The translations under genes were made by a program, and so were the position numbers. A DNA stretch of 40,150 nucleotides from Gemmatimonas sp. (GTDB lineage Bacteria > Krumholzibacteriota > Krumholzibacteriia > LZORAL124-64-63), in contig PNOJ01000014.1 of assembly GCA_013824755.1 (NCBI GenBank), forward strand, positions 1-40,150. The letters run 5' to 3'. How positions within the stretch are numbered: position 1 is the first letter of the stretch; the number at the start of each line of letters is the position of its first letter. Below are positions 15,913 through 23,463 of the stretch, one piece after another. The notes under the pieces are model-generated. The model ran no database searches, was not told the origin of the DNA, and saw only the letters and a list, made by a program, of their open reading frames with translations.

Positions 15913-17190
15913 TCAGGTGCCCGCGGAGTAGTCGTCGGCGTAGCGGGCCTGCTCGTCGGTCAACACGTCGAGCGACATGCCCATGGTGCGCAGCTTGATG
16001 CCGGCGATGTACTGGTCTTGCGACTCGGGGATGTCGTGGACATCGGCGACGAGGTCGCGGCCTTCGCGCGCGAGCCGGACCATGCTCAGGAACTGGTTCG
16101 CGAACGACATGTCCATGACCTCGCTGGGGTGGCCCTCGGCGGCGGCCAGGTTCACCAGGCGGCCCTGCGCCAGCAGGTAGATGCGGCGGCCGTCGCGCAG
16201 GGTGTACTCCTCGCAGTTGTCGCGGATCTCGCGCTTGCCGGTCGACAGCGAGGCGAGATCCCCGATGTTGATCTCGCAGTCGTAGTGGCCGGTGTTGCAG
16301 ACGATGGCGCCGTCGCGCATGACCTCGAAGTGCCGCTTGACGATGACGTCCTTCATGCCGGTGGCGGTGATGAAGATGTCGCCGACGGCGGCCGCTTCGT
16401 CCATGGTCATGACTCGGTGCCCGTCGAGGGTCGCCTTCAGGGCGGCGGTGGCCTTGATCTCCGTGGCGATCACGCTGGCGCCGAGGCCGGCCGCGCGCAT
16501 CGCGCAGCCCTTGCCGCAGTGGCCGTAGCCGGCGACGACGAAGTTCTTGCCGGCCAGCAGCACGCTGGTGGCGCGGATGATGCCGTCGAGGCTGGACTGG
16601 CCGGTGCCGTAGACGTTGTCGAAGTCCCACTTGGTCTCGGCGTCGTTGACCGCCACGACGGGGTACTTCAGCGCGCCGTCGGCGGCCATCGCGCGCAGCC
16701 GGTGGATGCCGGTGGTCGTCTCCTCGGTGCCGCCGACGATGCCCGCGATCAGGTGCGGGTGGCGGTTGTGGACGGAGAAGATGAGGTCGGCGCCGTCGTC
16801 GAGCGTCAGGGTGGGCTTGAAGTCGAGGGTGCGGTCGATGCACCAGTAGAACTCCTCGACGTTCATCCCGTGCCAGGCGTAGATCGAGACGCCGGCGGCC
16901 GCCAGCGCGGCGGCCACGTCGTCCTGCGTGGACAGCGGGTTGCAGCCGCTCCACGAGATCTCGGCGCCCGCGGCGAGCAGCGTCTCGACCAGGACGGCCG
17001 TCTCCTTGGTCACGTGCAGGCAGCCGGCGATGCGCATGCCCTTGAGCGACTGCAGGCGGGCGTGCTCCTCGCGCAGGGCCATCAGCACCGGCATCCGGCT
17101 CTCGGCCCAGTCGATCTTGCAGCGCCCGCGCTCGGCGAGGCCGGGATCGGCCACCTTGCTGGGTGAGGCGCCTGCGTGCTTGTTCGTCAT
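15913..17190 (-). CDS. ahcY: S-adenosylhomocysteine hydrolase
   Basis: 425 residues. It splits S-adenosylhomocysteine into adenosine and homocysteine using tightly bound NAD. Visible: HVTKETAVLVETL (59-71), SGCNPLSTQDDVAAAL (81-96), GTGQSSLDGI, the NAD-binding VVAGYGHCGKG and ATGMKDVI. The NPLSTQDDVAAAL signature and the moderate length mark the shorter form found in archaea, Thermotoga and cyanobacteria, without the insertion of the proteobacterial/eukaryotic enzyme. AGGAGG stands seven bases before ATG 17190. The upstream regulator gene ends 19 bases earlier, so the two form an operon. Function is secure. Confidence 0.95.
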   Translation of the reverse strand: MTNKHAGASPSKVADPGLAERGRCKIDWAESRMPVLMALREEHARLQSLKGMRIAGCLHVTKETAVLVETLLAAGAEISWSGCNPLSTQDDVAAALAAAGVSIYAWHGMNVEEFYWCIDRTLDFKPTLTLDDGADLIFSVHNRHPHLIAGIVGGTEETTTGIHRLRAMAADGALKYPVVAVNDAETKWDFDNVYGTGQSSLDGIIRATSVLLAGKNFVVAGYGHCGKGCAMRAAGLGASVIATEIKATAALKATLDGHRVMTMDEAAAVGDIFITATGMKDVIVKRHFEVMRDGAIVCNTGHYDCEINIGDLASLSTGKREIRDNCEEYTLRDGRRIYLLAQGRLVNLAAAEGHPSEVMDMSFANQFLSMVRLAREGRDLVADVHDIPESQDQYIAGIKLRTMGMSLDVLTDEQARYADDYSAGT

Positions 17191-17209
17191 CGTCGTCCTC
17201 CTGTTCGGG

Positions 17210-18256
17210 TCAGCGCGGGCCGGGGCCCGCATCGTCGGTCACGGATGGGGCGGCAGCGGCGGGAACCTTCTCCCCCACGGCCAGGAACACGTCGGGCCAG
17301 ACCGCGCCGCGGTCCTGCAGGCCGGGCGGCAGGGAGACCCGGGCCAAGTCGATCTGCGAGGGGCGGCGCACGAGGTAGCGGCGCGGGGCGAGGCCGTGGC
17401 GGTCGAAGAGGGCCAGCATCTCCTCGCGGGAGAACCCCAGCCACTGGTGGGCCAGCTCATCGCGCATCCATTGCAGGTTGTGGCGGGTGAACGCCGCGAC
17501 CACCACCCTGCCGCCGGGGCGTACCACGCGGGCCATCTCGTGCACGGCCTGGCCGGGGCTGGCGACGTGGTGCAGCACCATCGAACAGTAGGCGGCGTCG
17601 AAGGTCCCATCGGCGAACGGCAGGGCCTGGACGTCGGCGCTGTGGAAGCGGACGCCGGCGAGCTGCTCGCGCTCGCACAGCTGACGGGCGCGCTCGAGCA
17701 TCGCCTCGCTGGTGTCCACGGCGGTGACGGACGCGCCGGTGCCCGCGAGCAGCGGCAGCAGGGCGCCGGTGCCGGTGCCGATGTCCAGGACCGCCAAACC
17801 GGGCGGGACCAGGGCCGCCACGGCGCCGGCCTGGATGTCGGGCGCCTCGAAGGCGGGCCGGATCTGGTCCCAGGCGCCGGCGATGCCCGCGAAGAACTCC
17901 CCCGTGCGCCGATCGCGATCGGCCAGCACGCGTCGCAGCGCCTCGTCATCGCCGGCGGCCTCGGGCACGCCCCCGGCCAGCGTGAGCACGGCGTCCCGCA
18001 GGTCCGCCGCGTCACCCAGGGAAGACCGGTCGGCCAGTCCGTACCAGCCCCAGGTCCCGTCCTTGCGATGGCTCAGCCAGCCGGCCTCGCGCAGGACCGC
18101 CAGGTGCTTCGAAACGCCCGGCTGGCTCAAACCGAGGACCTGCACGAGGTCCTGGACGGTCAGCTCTCCCCTGCCGAGCACGCGCAGGATCCGCAGCCGG
18201 GTCGGATCCCCCACGGCCTGGAACAGGGCAGCCGGATGCTGGAATTGGACGACCAT
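17210..18256 (-). CDS. ArsR-family regulator fused to an AdoMet-binding methyltransferase-like domain (SahR-like)
   Basis: 348 residues. An ArsR winged helix occupies about 5-75 (ALFQAVGDPTRLRILRVL, then LGLSQPGVSKHLAVLREAGW). A class I methyltransferase-like domain starts at about 150 with motif I VLDIGTGTGALLPL (156-169), D181 in VTAVDTSEAMLE, and YCSMVLHHVASPGQ. This architecture is that of SahR, a regulator of methionine/SAM recycling that senses S-adenosylhomocysteine. Position directly before ahcY (19 bases) supports the same role. It may also be an enzyme; ArsR-methyltransferase fusions exist without a proven ligand. The start at 18256 has GGAG close by (three-base spacing), and its promoter overlaps a palindrome suitable for autorepression. 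Confidence 0.85.
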   Translation of the reverse strand: MVVQFQHPAALFQAVGDPTRLRILRVLGRGELTVQDLVQVLGLSQPGVSKHLAVLREAGWLSHRKDGTWGWYGLADRSSLGDAADLRDAVLTLAGGVPEAAGDDEALRRVLADRDRRTGEFFAGIAGAWDQIRPAFEAPDIQAGAVAALVPPGLAVLDIGTGTGALLPLLAGTGASVTAVDTSEAMLERARQLCEREQLAGVRFHSADVQALPFADGTFDAAYCSMVLHHVASPGQAVHEMARVVRPGGRVVVAAFTRHNLQWMRDELAHQWLGFSREEMLALFDRHGLAPRRYLVRRPSQIDLARVSLPPGLQDRGAVWPDVFLAVGEKVPAAAAPSVTDDAGPGPR

Positions 18257-18278
18257 GGTCTCCGCTCGCAGCCAATGA

Positions 18279-18294
18279 ATCGCTACATAACGAT
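18279..18294. promoter_or_regulatory. Palindromic operator candidate over the regulator-ahcY promoter
   Basis: ATCGCTACATAACGAT has arms ATCGnTA/TAnCGAT and extends outward by TG/CA after one mismatch, giving 8 of 11 paired positions over 22 bases (18276-18297). It covers the -10 box. Size and AT-rich centre suit an ArsR-type dimer. Confidence 0.6.
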
Positions 18295-18312
18295 GCAGTA
18301 ATCTATCAACAA
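18284..18312 (-). promoter_or_regulatory. Promoter of the regulator-ahcY operon
   Basis: On the minus strand, -35 TTGTTG (18312-18307), a 17 bp spacer and -10 TATGTA (18289-18284), about 28 bases before the regulator ATG. Confidence 0.6.
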
Positions 18313-18336
18313 CCCGCCAACCACGCAAGCCGAAGC

Positions 18337-18565
18337 TTCTGGCCGCGAAATTGTCCCTGCCCATGCTGTGATGCGACTTGGATCCCCACATCCTGCCGAG
18401 ACAGGGGACGCACTCCGGGCACCTCGTGTGCCCGGAGCGCTTGGCCTTCCGGCCCTTTCGCCATCCTGGCTTCAGGGCCTGCAGGACACCCCTGTCTCGG
18501 CAGGATGTGGGGATCCAAGTCGAACAGCAGCATGGGCATGGGCAGGGACAATTTCGCGGCCAGAA
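18337..18565. repeat. Large imperfect palindrome with an inner hairpin
   Basis: Two nested pairs of perfect inverted repeats: 30 bp arms (18337-18366 with 18536-18565) and 34 bp arms (18374-18407 with 18489-18522). They are separated by short unmatched bases (7 on the left, 13 on the right). The 81-base centre holds another perfect hairpin, CTCCGGGCAC (18413-18422) with its complement (18428-18437). The element fills the gap between the ArsR-fusion gene and the lpdA stop (its end lies four bases from that stop). It encodes nothing evident. It resembles a MITE or other palindromic repeat element; no target-site duplication was recognised. Confidence 0.85.
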
Positions 18566-18568
18566 CCC

Positions 18569-19981
18569 TTAGCGATGACTGGACGTCCCCAATGCGTCGT
18601 GAAGGGCTTCCATCAGCCCCTCGCTGAGCGTGGGATGCGGGTGCACCACCCGGCTCCAGGTCGCCAGGTCCCCTCCGAAGCCCAGGGCGGTGGCGGCGGC
18701 CGCGATCAGGTCGGTGGCGTGGGGGCCGACCATGTGGACGCCCAGGACCCGCCCCCCCGACTCTTCGGCCACGACCTTCACGAAGCCGTGCAGCTCGTTG
18801 AGGATGGAGGCTTTACCGAGCGCCGACATCGGGAAGCGTCCCAGGCGGACCTGGTGGCCGCGGGCGACGGCCTCCTCCTCGGTCAGGCCGACCGAAGCGA
18901 CCTCCGGCGAGCAGTAGGTGCAGGAGGGGATCAGGTCGAGATCGATGGGCGTCACTTCGCGGCCGGCGGCGTGGCCGGCGGCGACCAGCGCCTGGGCGCT
19001 TGCGGTGTGGGCCAGCTGCGGCGCCAGCGTGATGTCGCCGATGGCGTAGACGCCCGGCGCCGCCGTCTGCTGGTAGGCGTCGGTCTGGACGAAGCCGCGC
19101 TTGTCGACGACGGCGCCGGCTTCGGCCAGGCCCAGGCCTTCGGTGACCGGCCGGCGACCGACCGCCAACAGCAGGTGCGACGCCGAGCGTGTCGACGTCT
19201 CGCCGGTCGCGAGATTCTTCAGATCGACCCGCACCTCGTCGCCGGCGCGCTCGATCTTCACGGCGCGGTGGCCGCAGAGCACGTCGATCTTGCGGCGGAT
19301 GAGCGCTTGCTCGATCTCGCGCGAACAGTCCGCGTCCTCCAGGGGCAGGACGCGCGGCAGCATCTCCACCAGCGTCACCTCGCCGCCGAAGGCCGCCACG
19401 ATGTCGGCGAACTCGACGCCGACCGCCCCGGCCCCCAGCACGATCAGCGACGGCGGCACGGCCGGGATCCCGAGCAGGTGGTCGCTGGTCAGGATCCGCT
19501 CGCCGTCGGGCTGCACGCCGGGCACGGCGCTGGCCGCCGAACCGGTGGCGACGATGATCTTCGGCGCCAGCAGGACCTCGGGGGGCTCGCCGGGGCGTTC
19601 CACGACGACGCGGCCGGGACCGTCGAGCCGGCCACGGCCCCGCACGACCTCGACCCCGGCGCCGTCGAGCAGCACGCCGACGCCGAGAGCGCCCTTGCGC
19701 ACGACCGCCTCGCGGCGCTTCTGGATCTTCGCCCAGTCGAAGGTGGCGGCGGGCACTTCCACGCCGAAGGTCCTCGCGCCCTTGCGGCACAGCTCCCAGG
19801 TGCGCGCTGACTGCAGCAGGGCCTTGGTCGGGATGCAGCCGCGCAGCAGGCAGGTGCCGCCGAGCCGCTCGTCCTTTTCGACCAGCACGGTGCGCAGTCC
19901 GAGCCGGGCGCCGTGCGCGGCGGCCACGTAGCCGCCCGGGCCGGCGCCGATCACGACGAGGTCGCAGGATCGTTCGTTCAT
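18569..19981 (-). CDS. lpdA: Dihydrolipoyl dehydrogenase
   Basis: 470 residues. FAD-binding IGAGPGGYVAA (11-21), the redox disulphide GGTCLLRGCIP (C44, C49), the NAD-binding VLGAGAVGVEFA, the second FAD motif YAIGDI and the active-site HPHPTLSE near the C-terminus (H449, E454) are all present. This E3 flavoenzyme reoxidises dihydrolipoamide of 2-oxoacid dehydrogenase or glycine cleavage complexes with NAD. No E1, E2 or gcv genes are nearby, so the partner is elsewhere. ATG 19981 is preferred, with GGGAG nine bases upstream; an in-frame GTG at 19990 has no spacing from it. A TATGAT -10 at 20043-20038 is seen, without a convincing -35. Confidence 0.92.
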   Translation of the reverse strand: MNERSCDLVVIGAGPGGYVAAAHGARLGLRTVLVEKDERLGGTCLLRGCIPTKALLQSARTWELCRKGARTFGVEVPAATFDWAKIQKRREAVVRKGALGVGVLLDGAGVEVVRGRGRLDGPGRVVVERPGEPPEVLLAPKIIVATGSAASAVPGVQPDGERILTSDHLLGIPAVPPSLIVLGAGAVGVEFADIVAAFGGEVTLVEMLPRVLPLEDADCSREIEQALIRRKIDVLCGHRAVKIERAGDEVRVDLKNLATGETSTRSASHLLLAVGRRPVTEGLGLAEAGAVVDKRGFVQTDAYQQTAAPGVYAIGDITLAPQLAHTASAQALVAAGHAAGREVTPIDLDLIPSCTYCSPEVASVGLTEEEAVARGHQVRLGRFPMSALGKASILNELHGFVKVVAEESGGRVLGVHMVGPHATDLIAAAATALGFGGDLATWSRVVHPHPTLSEGLMEALHDALGTSSHR

Positions 19982-20101
19982 GGTTTCCACTCCCGGGATG
20001 TCGCCCGCGGCGGGGCCGGCCGGGCCGCGCCGCGACCATCATAGGAGGCGGCCGCGGGGAATGCCAGCCGCGACAAGGGGCGGCACGACCGCTCTCCGGC
20101 G

Positions 20102-20130
20102 TTGACGAATCGCGTGCCGCGGGTTCTCAT
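20102..20130 (+). promoter_or_regulatory. Possible promoter of the MFS gene
   Basis: TTGACG (20102-20107), a 17 bp spacer and TCTCAT (20125-20130). Confidence 0.35.
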
Positions 20131-20179
20131 GGGCCAGGTTCCGCCACGGCGGCGGACCGCTCACGATAGGAGACACGGC

Positions 20180-21523
20180 ATGTCCGACACCATCGCCATG
20201 GCGGCCCCGGGACGGTTCCACCCCGCCGGGCGCCCGTACCGGATGCTCGTGCTGGGCTTCGCCAGCCTGCTGACCTTCGGCAGCTACTTCGCCTACGACA
20301 TCATCGGGGCCCTGGCCCCCTCGCTGGTGGAGGACCTGGGCGCCTCGCGCAGCACCATCGGCGGCTTCTACACCGCGTACAGCGTGGCGGCGATCCTGGC
20401 GGTGTTCGGCAGCGGCTTCCTGATCGACCGCCTGGGCACGCGCCGCTCCAGCATGATCTTCTCGGTCCTGGTGCTGTGCGGCGCGCTGGTGGTGGCCTCG
20501 GCCAAGTCGATCCCGATGGTCTTCGTCGGCCGCTTCATCTTCGGGGCCGGCGCCGAGCCGCTGGTCGTGGCGCAGAGCGCCATCCTCGCCCGCTGGTTCC
20601 GCAACAAGGAGATCGCCCTGGCCTTCGGCATCTCCCTGACGGTCTCGCGCCTGGGCACGCTCTTCGCGTTCAACACCGGCGAGCTGATCGCCCAGACCTT
20701 CGGCGGCTACCGGGCCGGCCTGGTCGCGGCCGCGATCTTCTGCTGCGTCTCGCTGCTGGGCAACGTCGTCTACGTGATCCTGGACCGTCGCGGCGAGCGC
20801 CACCTGCCCGATCTCCAGGAGACCGGCGCCGAGGACAAGATCACCCTCGCGCACATCCTGAAGCTCAGCCCCAGCTTCTGGTACGTGACGCTGCTCTGCC
20901 TGACCTTCTACTCCGCGGTGTTCCCCTTCACGGCCCTGAGCACCGACTTCTTCGTCGACAAGTGGGGGGTGCAGCGGGTGGCCGAGGCGAGCGGCGGGTT
21001 CCTCGCCAACGTCTTCGGCAGCTTCCTGCACATGTTCCAGACCGCGGGCGGGCTGTCTTCGATCATCATCTTCGCCTCGATGATCTGCGCGCCGTTCGCC
21101 GGCCTGCTGGTCGACCGCGTGGGGAAGCGGGCGACGATGATGCTGGTGGGCTCGATCCTGATGATCCCGGCCTACCTGCTGCTCGGTCTGACCGACATCT
21201 ACCCGGTGCTGCCGATGATGGTGCTGGGCGCCGCCTTCGTGCTGGTGCCCGCGGCCATGTGGCCGGCGATCCCGCTGGTGGTCAAGGCCGAGCACACGGG
21301 CACCGCCTTCGGCCTCTGCACCGCGATCCAGAACATCGGCCTGGCGCTCTTCCCCTACCTGAACGGGAGGCTGCGCGACGCCACCCACGGCTACAGCGCC
21401 AGCATGCTGATGTTCGCGGGGCTGGGCGTCGTGGGGTTCGTCTTCGCGCTGCTGCTGAAACGGGCCGACCAGGCCGGCGGCCGCGTCCTGGAGGGCCGCC
21501 CGCCGCGGGCACCGGGGGTTTGA
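20180..21523 (+). CDS. Major facilitator superfamily transporter, MFSD1-like
   Basis: 447 residues with about 12 hydrophobic segments in two halves joined by a cytoplasmic loop near residue 205-225. Typical MFS loop motif GFLIDRLGTRRSS follows TM2, and GLLVDRVGKRATM is its repeat in the second half. The opening LLTFGSYFAYDIIGALAPSL resembles the MFSD1 branch, whose lysosomal members export dipeptides; substrate here is inference only. The start at 20180 has AGGAG eight bases upstream, while an upstream in-frame ATG at 20102 lies on the promoter. The stop codon overlaps the -35 box of the etf promoter, so the etf genes have separate initiation. Confidence 0.82.
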   Translation: MSDTIAMAAPGRFHPAGRPYRMLVLGFASLLTFGSYFAYDIIGALAPSLVEDLGASRSTIGGFYTAYSVAAILAVFGSGFLIDRLGTRRSSMIFSVLVLCGALVVASAKSIPMVFVGRFIFGAGAEPLVVAQSAILARWFRNKEIALAFGISLTVSRLGTLFAFNTGELIAQTFGGYRAGLVAAAIFCCVSLLGNVVYVILDRRGERHLPDLQETGAEDKITLAHILKLSPSFWYVTLLCLTFYSAVFPFTALSTDFFVDKWGVQRVAEASGGFLANVFGSFLHMFQTAGGLSSIIIFASMICAPFAGLLVDRVGKRATMMLVGSILMIPAYLLLGLTDIYPVLPMMVLGAAFVLVPAAMWPAIPLVVKAEHTGTAFGLCTAIQNIGLALFPYLNGRLRDATHGYSASMLMFAGLGVVGFVFALLLKRADQAGGRVLEGRPPRAPGV

Positions 21524-21548
21524 CGCCTCCGCAGCCGCCGCCTATCAT
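21520..21548 (+). promoter_or_regulatory. Promoter of etfBA
   Basis: -35 TTGACG (21520-21525, sharing bases with the MFS stop codon), a 17 bp spacer and -10 TATCAT (21543-21548). It leaves a leader of about 60 bases. Confidence 0.65.
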
Positions 21549-21617
21549 TCCCGGGCCCGCCCCGCGGGCCCGTCGCCGCGAACGGCGGCCGACGATGCAC
21601 GAGAGCCTGGAGGCCCC

Positions 21618-22400
21618 ATGAAGATCGCCGTCTGCGTGAAGCAGGTCCCCGACTCCGAGACGCGGATCACCCTGGCCGCGCCGGGGCCGGAACTCGACCG
21701 GTCCGGGTTCACCCGCGTGCTGAACCCCTACGACGCCTTCGCGGTCGAGGAGGCGGTCCGCATCAAGGAGCGCCTGGGCGCCGACTGCGAGATCACCGCC
21801 GTGACGATCGGGCCGGACCGCGCCGTGGAGACGCTGAAGAAGGACTGCCTCGCGGTGGGCTGCGACCGCGCGATCCGCGTCAACGAGCCCGCGCTGGAGA
21901 ACGCCGAGCCGTTGCAGACGGCGAAGGTGCTCGCCGCGGTGCTGCGCCGCGGCTCCTACGACCTGATCTTGACCGGCAAGCAGGCCATCGATGACGACAG
22001 CGCCCAGGTGGGGCCGATGCTCGCCGAGCTGCTGGACTGCTCGCAGGCGACCGTGGTGACGAAGCTGGAGCTGGGCGAGGGCGTCTTCACCGCCACCTGC
22101 GAGATCGAGGGCGGCGCCGCGATCGTGCGGGGCTCGCTGCCCGCGGTGATCACCTGCCAGAAGGGCCTGAACGAGCCGCGCCTGCCCAGCCTGCCGAACA
22201 TCATGAAGGCCGGGATGAAACCGCAGGAGACCCTGACCTGCGCCGACCTGGGTCTCGAGATCCCCGTGGCCCGCACCCGGATCACGACGTACTCCCCGCC
22301 CCCGCCGCGCGCCGCGTGCCGGATGGTCGCCGCCGACGATCCCGCCGCCGCCGCCCGGGAACTGGCGCGCCTGCTGCGCGACGAAGCCAAAGCCATCTGA
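21618..22400 (+). CDS. etfB: Electron transfer flavoprotein, beta subunit
   Basis: 260 residues. It opens with the family signature KIAVCVKQVPDSE and contains NPYDAFAVEEAVRIKE, LTGKQAIDDDSAQVGPMLAELL and a conserved LPAVITCQKGLNEPRLPSLPNIMKA segment (IM-KA binding loop region). ETF-beta binds AMP (or a second FAD in bifurcating types) and forms a heterodimer with ETF-alpha that accepts electrons from acyl-CoA dehydrogenases. GGAGG lies five bases before the ATG. etfA follows after 13 bases. Whether this pair is bifurcating cannot be decided by eye. Confidence 0.93.
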   Translation: MKIAVCVKQVPDSETRITLAAPGPELDRSGFTRVLNPYDAFAVEEAVRIKERLGADCEITAVTIGPDRAVETLKKDCLAVGCDRAIRVNEPALENAEPLQTAKVLAAVLRRGSYDLILTGKQAIDDDSAQVGPMLAELLDCSQATVVTKLELGEGVFTATCEIEGGAAIVRGSLPAVITCQKGLNEPRLPSLPNIMKAGMKPQETLTCADLGLEIPVARTRITTYSPPPPRAACRMVAADDPAAAARELARLLRDEAKAI

Positions 22401-22413
22401 CGGGAGACCGGAC

Positions 22414-23379
22414 ATGCCGAACATCGCCGTGCACATCGAGCAGAGCGGGGGCGCCGCCAAGAAGGTCGCCTGGCAGATGACGGCCGAGGCGCGCCGTCTC
22501 GTCGACCGGACGGGCGGCGAGGTCTGGGCCGTCGTGCTGGGCGACGCCGCCGCCGCCGCCGAGGCCGGCCGCCACGGCGCCCACCGCGTCTTCGCCGCCG
22601 GCGGCGACGCCTTCGCCCGCTACGACGCCGAGACCTGGACGCGGGCCCTGGCCGCCTTCGTCGCGGCCCGCCGCCCCGACCTGCTGCTGGTGGGCGCGAC
22701 CGCGACGGGCAAGGACTTCGCGCCCCGCCTGGCGGCGCGGTTGGACGCCGCCTGCGTGAGCGATTGCGTGGGCCTGGACTTCGACGGCGGGTTCCGGCTG
22801 CGCCGCCCGATCTTCGCCGGCAAGTGCTACGCCGAGGTGGCGGTCGACTCGCCGGTCGCGGTGGCGGGCGTGCGCCCGAACGCCTTCCCCTTCTTCGCGG
22901 GCGGCGGCGCCGACGCGCCGGTCGAGGAATTCGATCCCGGCCTGGGCGGCTTCGCGCCCCACGCCGCGGTCGTCGAGACGATCACGTCGGCGGAGAAGAA
23001 GATCGAGCTGACCGAGGCCGAGGTCATCGTCTCGGGTGGCCGCGGGCTCAAGGAAGCCGGGAACTACAAGCTGATCGAGACGCTGGCGGCGACCATGGGC
23101 GCCGCGGCGGGCGCCAGCCGCGCCATCGTCGACGCCGGCTGGGTGCCGCACTCCCACCAGGTCGGGCAGACCGGCAAGACCGTCAGCCCGAAGCTCTACG
23201 TGGCGGTCGGGATCAGCGGCGCGATCCAGCACCTCGCGGGCATGAGCTCGTCGAAGTGCATCGTGGCCATCAACAAGGATCCCAACGCCCCGATCTTCAA
23301 GGCCGCCGACTACGGCATCGCGGCCGACCTCTTCGAGGTCGTGCCCGCGCTGGACGCGGCGATCCGGGCCCTGGACTGA
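22414..23379 (+). CDS. etfA: Electron transfer flavoprotein, alpha subunit
   Basis: 321 residues. The C-terminal FAD domain is intact: [55 protein letters not shown] and [17 protein letters not shown]. The N-terminal half is the usual alpha/beta domain. GGGAG stands before ATG 22414. There is no ferredoxin-like N-terminal extension, so it is the simple form. Downstream is a hairpin terminator. A membrane Fe-S protein probably serving as the ETF:quinone oxidoreductase is encoded about 3 kb away on the other strand. Confidence 0.94.
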   Translation: MPNIAVHIEQSGGAAKKVAWQMTAEARRLVDRTGGEVWAVVLGDAAAAAEAGRHGAHRVFAAGGDAFARYDAETWTRALAAFVAARRPDLLLVGATATGKDFAPRLAARLDAACVSDCVGLDFDGGFRLRRPIFAGKCYAEVAVDSPVAVAGVRPNAFPFFAGGGADAPVEEFDPGLGGFAPHAAVVETITSAEKKIELTEAEVIVSGGRGLKEAGNYKLIETLAATMGAAAGASRAIVDAGWVPHSHQVGQTGKTVSPKLYVAVGISGAIQHLAGMSSSKCIVAINKDPNAPIFKAADYGIAADLFEVVPALDAAIRALD

Positions 23380-23411
23380 ACCGTCGCCGTCGCGACACCG
23401 GCCGTGACGCA

Positions 23412-23439
23412 GAGGGGCTCCGCCGCGGCGGAGCCCCTC
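23412..23439. terminator. Hairpin between etfA and the convergent lipoprotein gene
   Basis: A 13 bp GC-rich inverted repeat (23412-23424 with 23427-23439) with almost no loop. The tail CTGTTGAT is only weakly T-rich, so termination efficiency is uncertain. Confidence 0.6.
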
Positions 23440-23463
23440 CTGTTGATCCGCGTGTGGCGGCGG

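Noticed and set aside
18306-18572. Short open frames across the large palindrome
   Set aside because: The arms are inverted copies, so the same peptide appears on both strands. There is no SD and no conserved domain.
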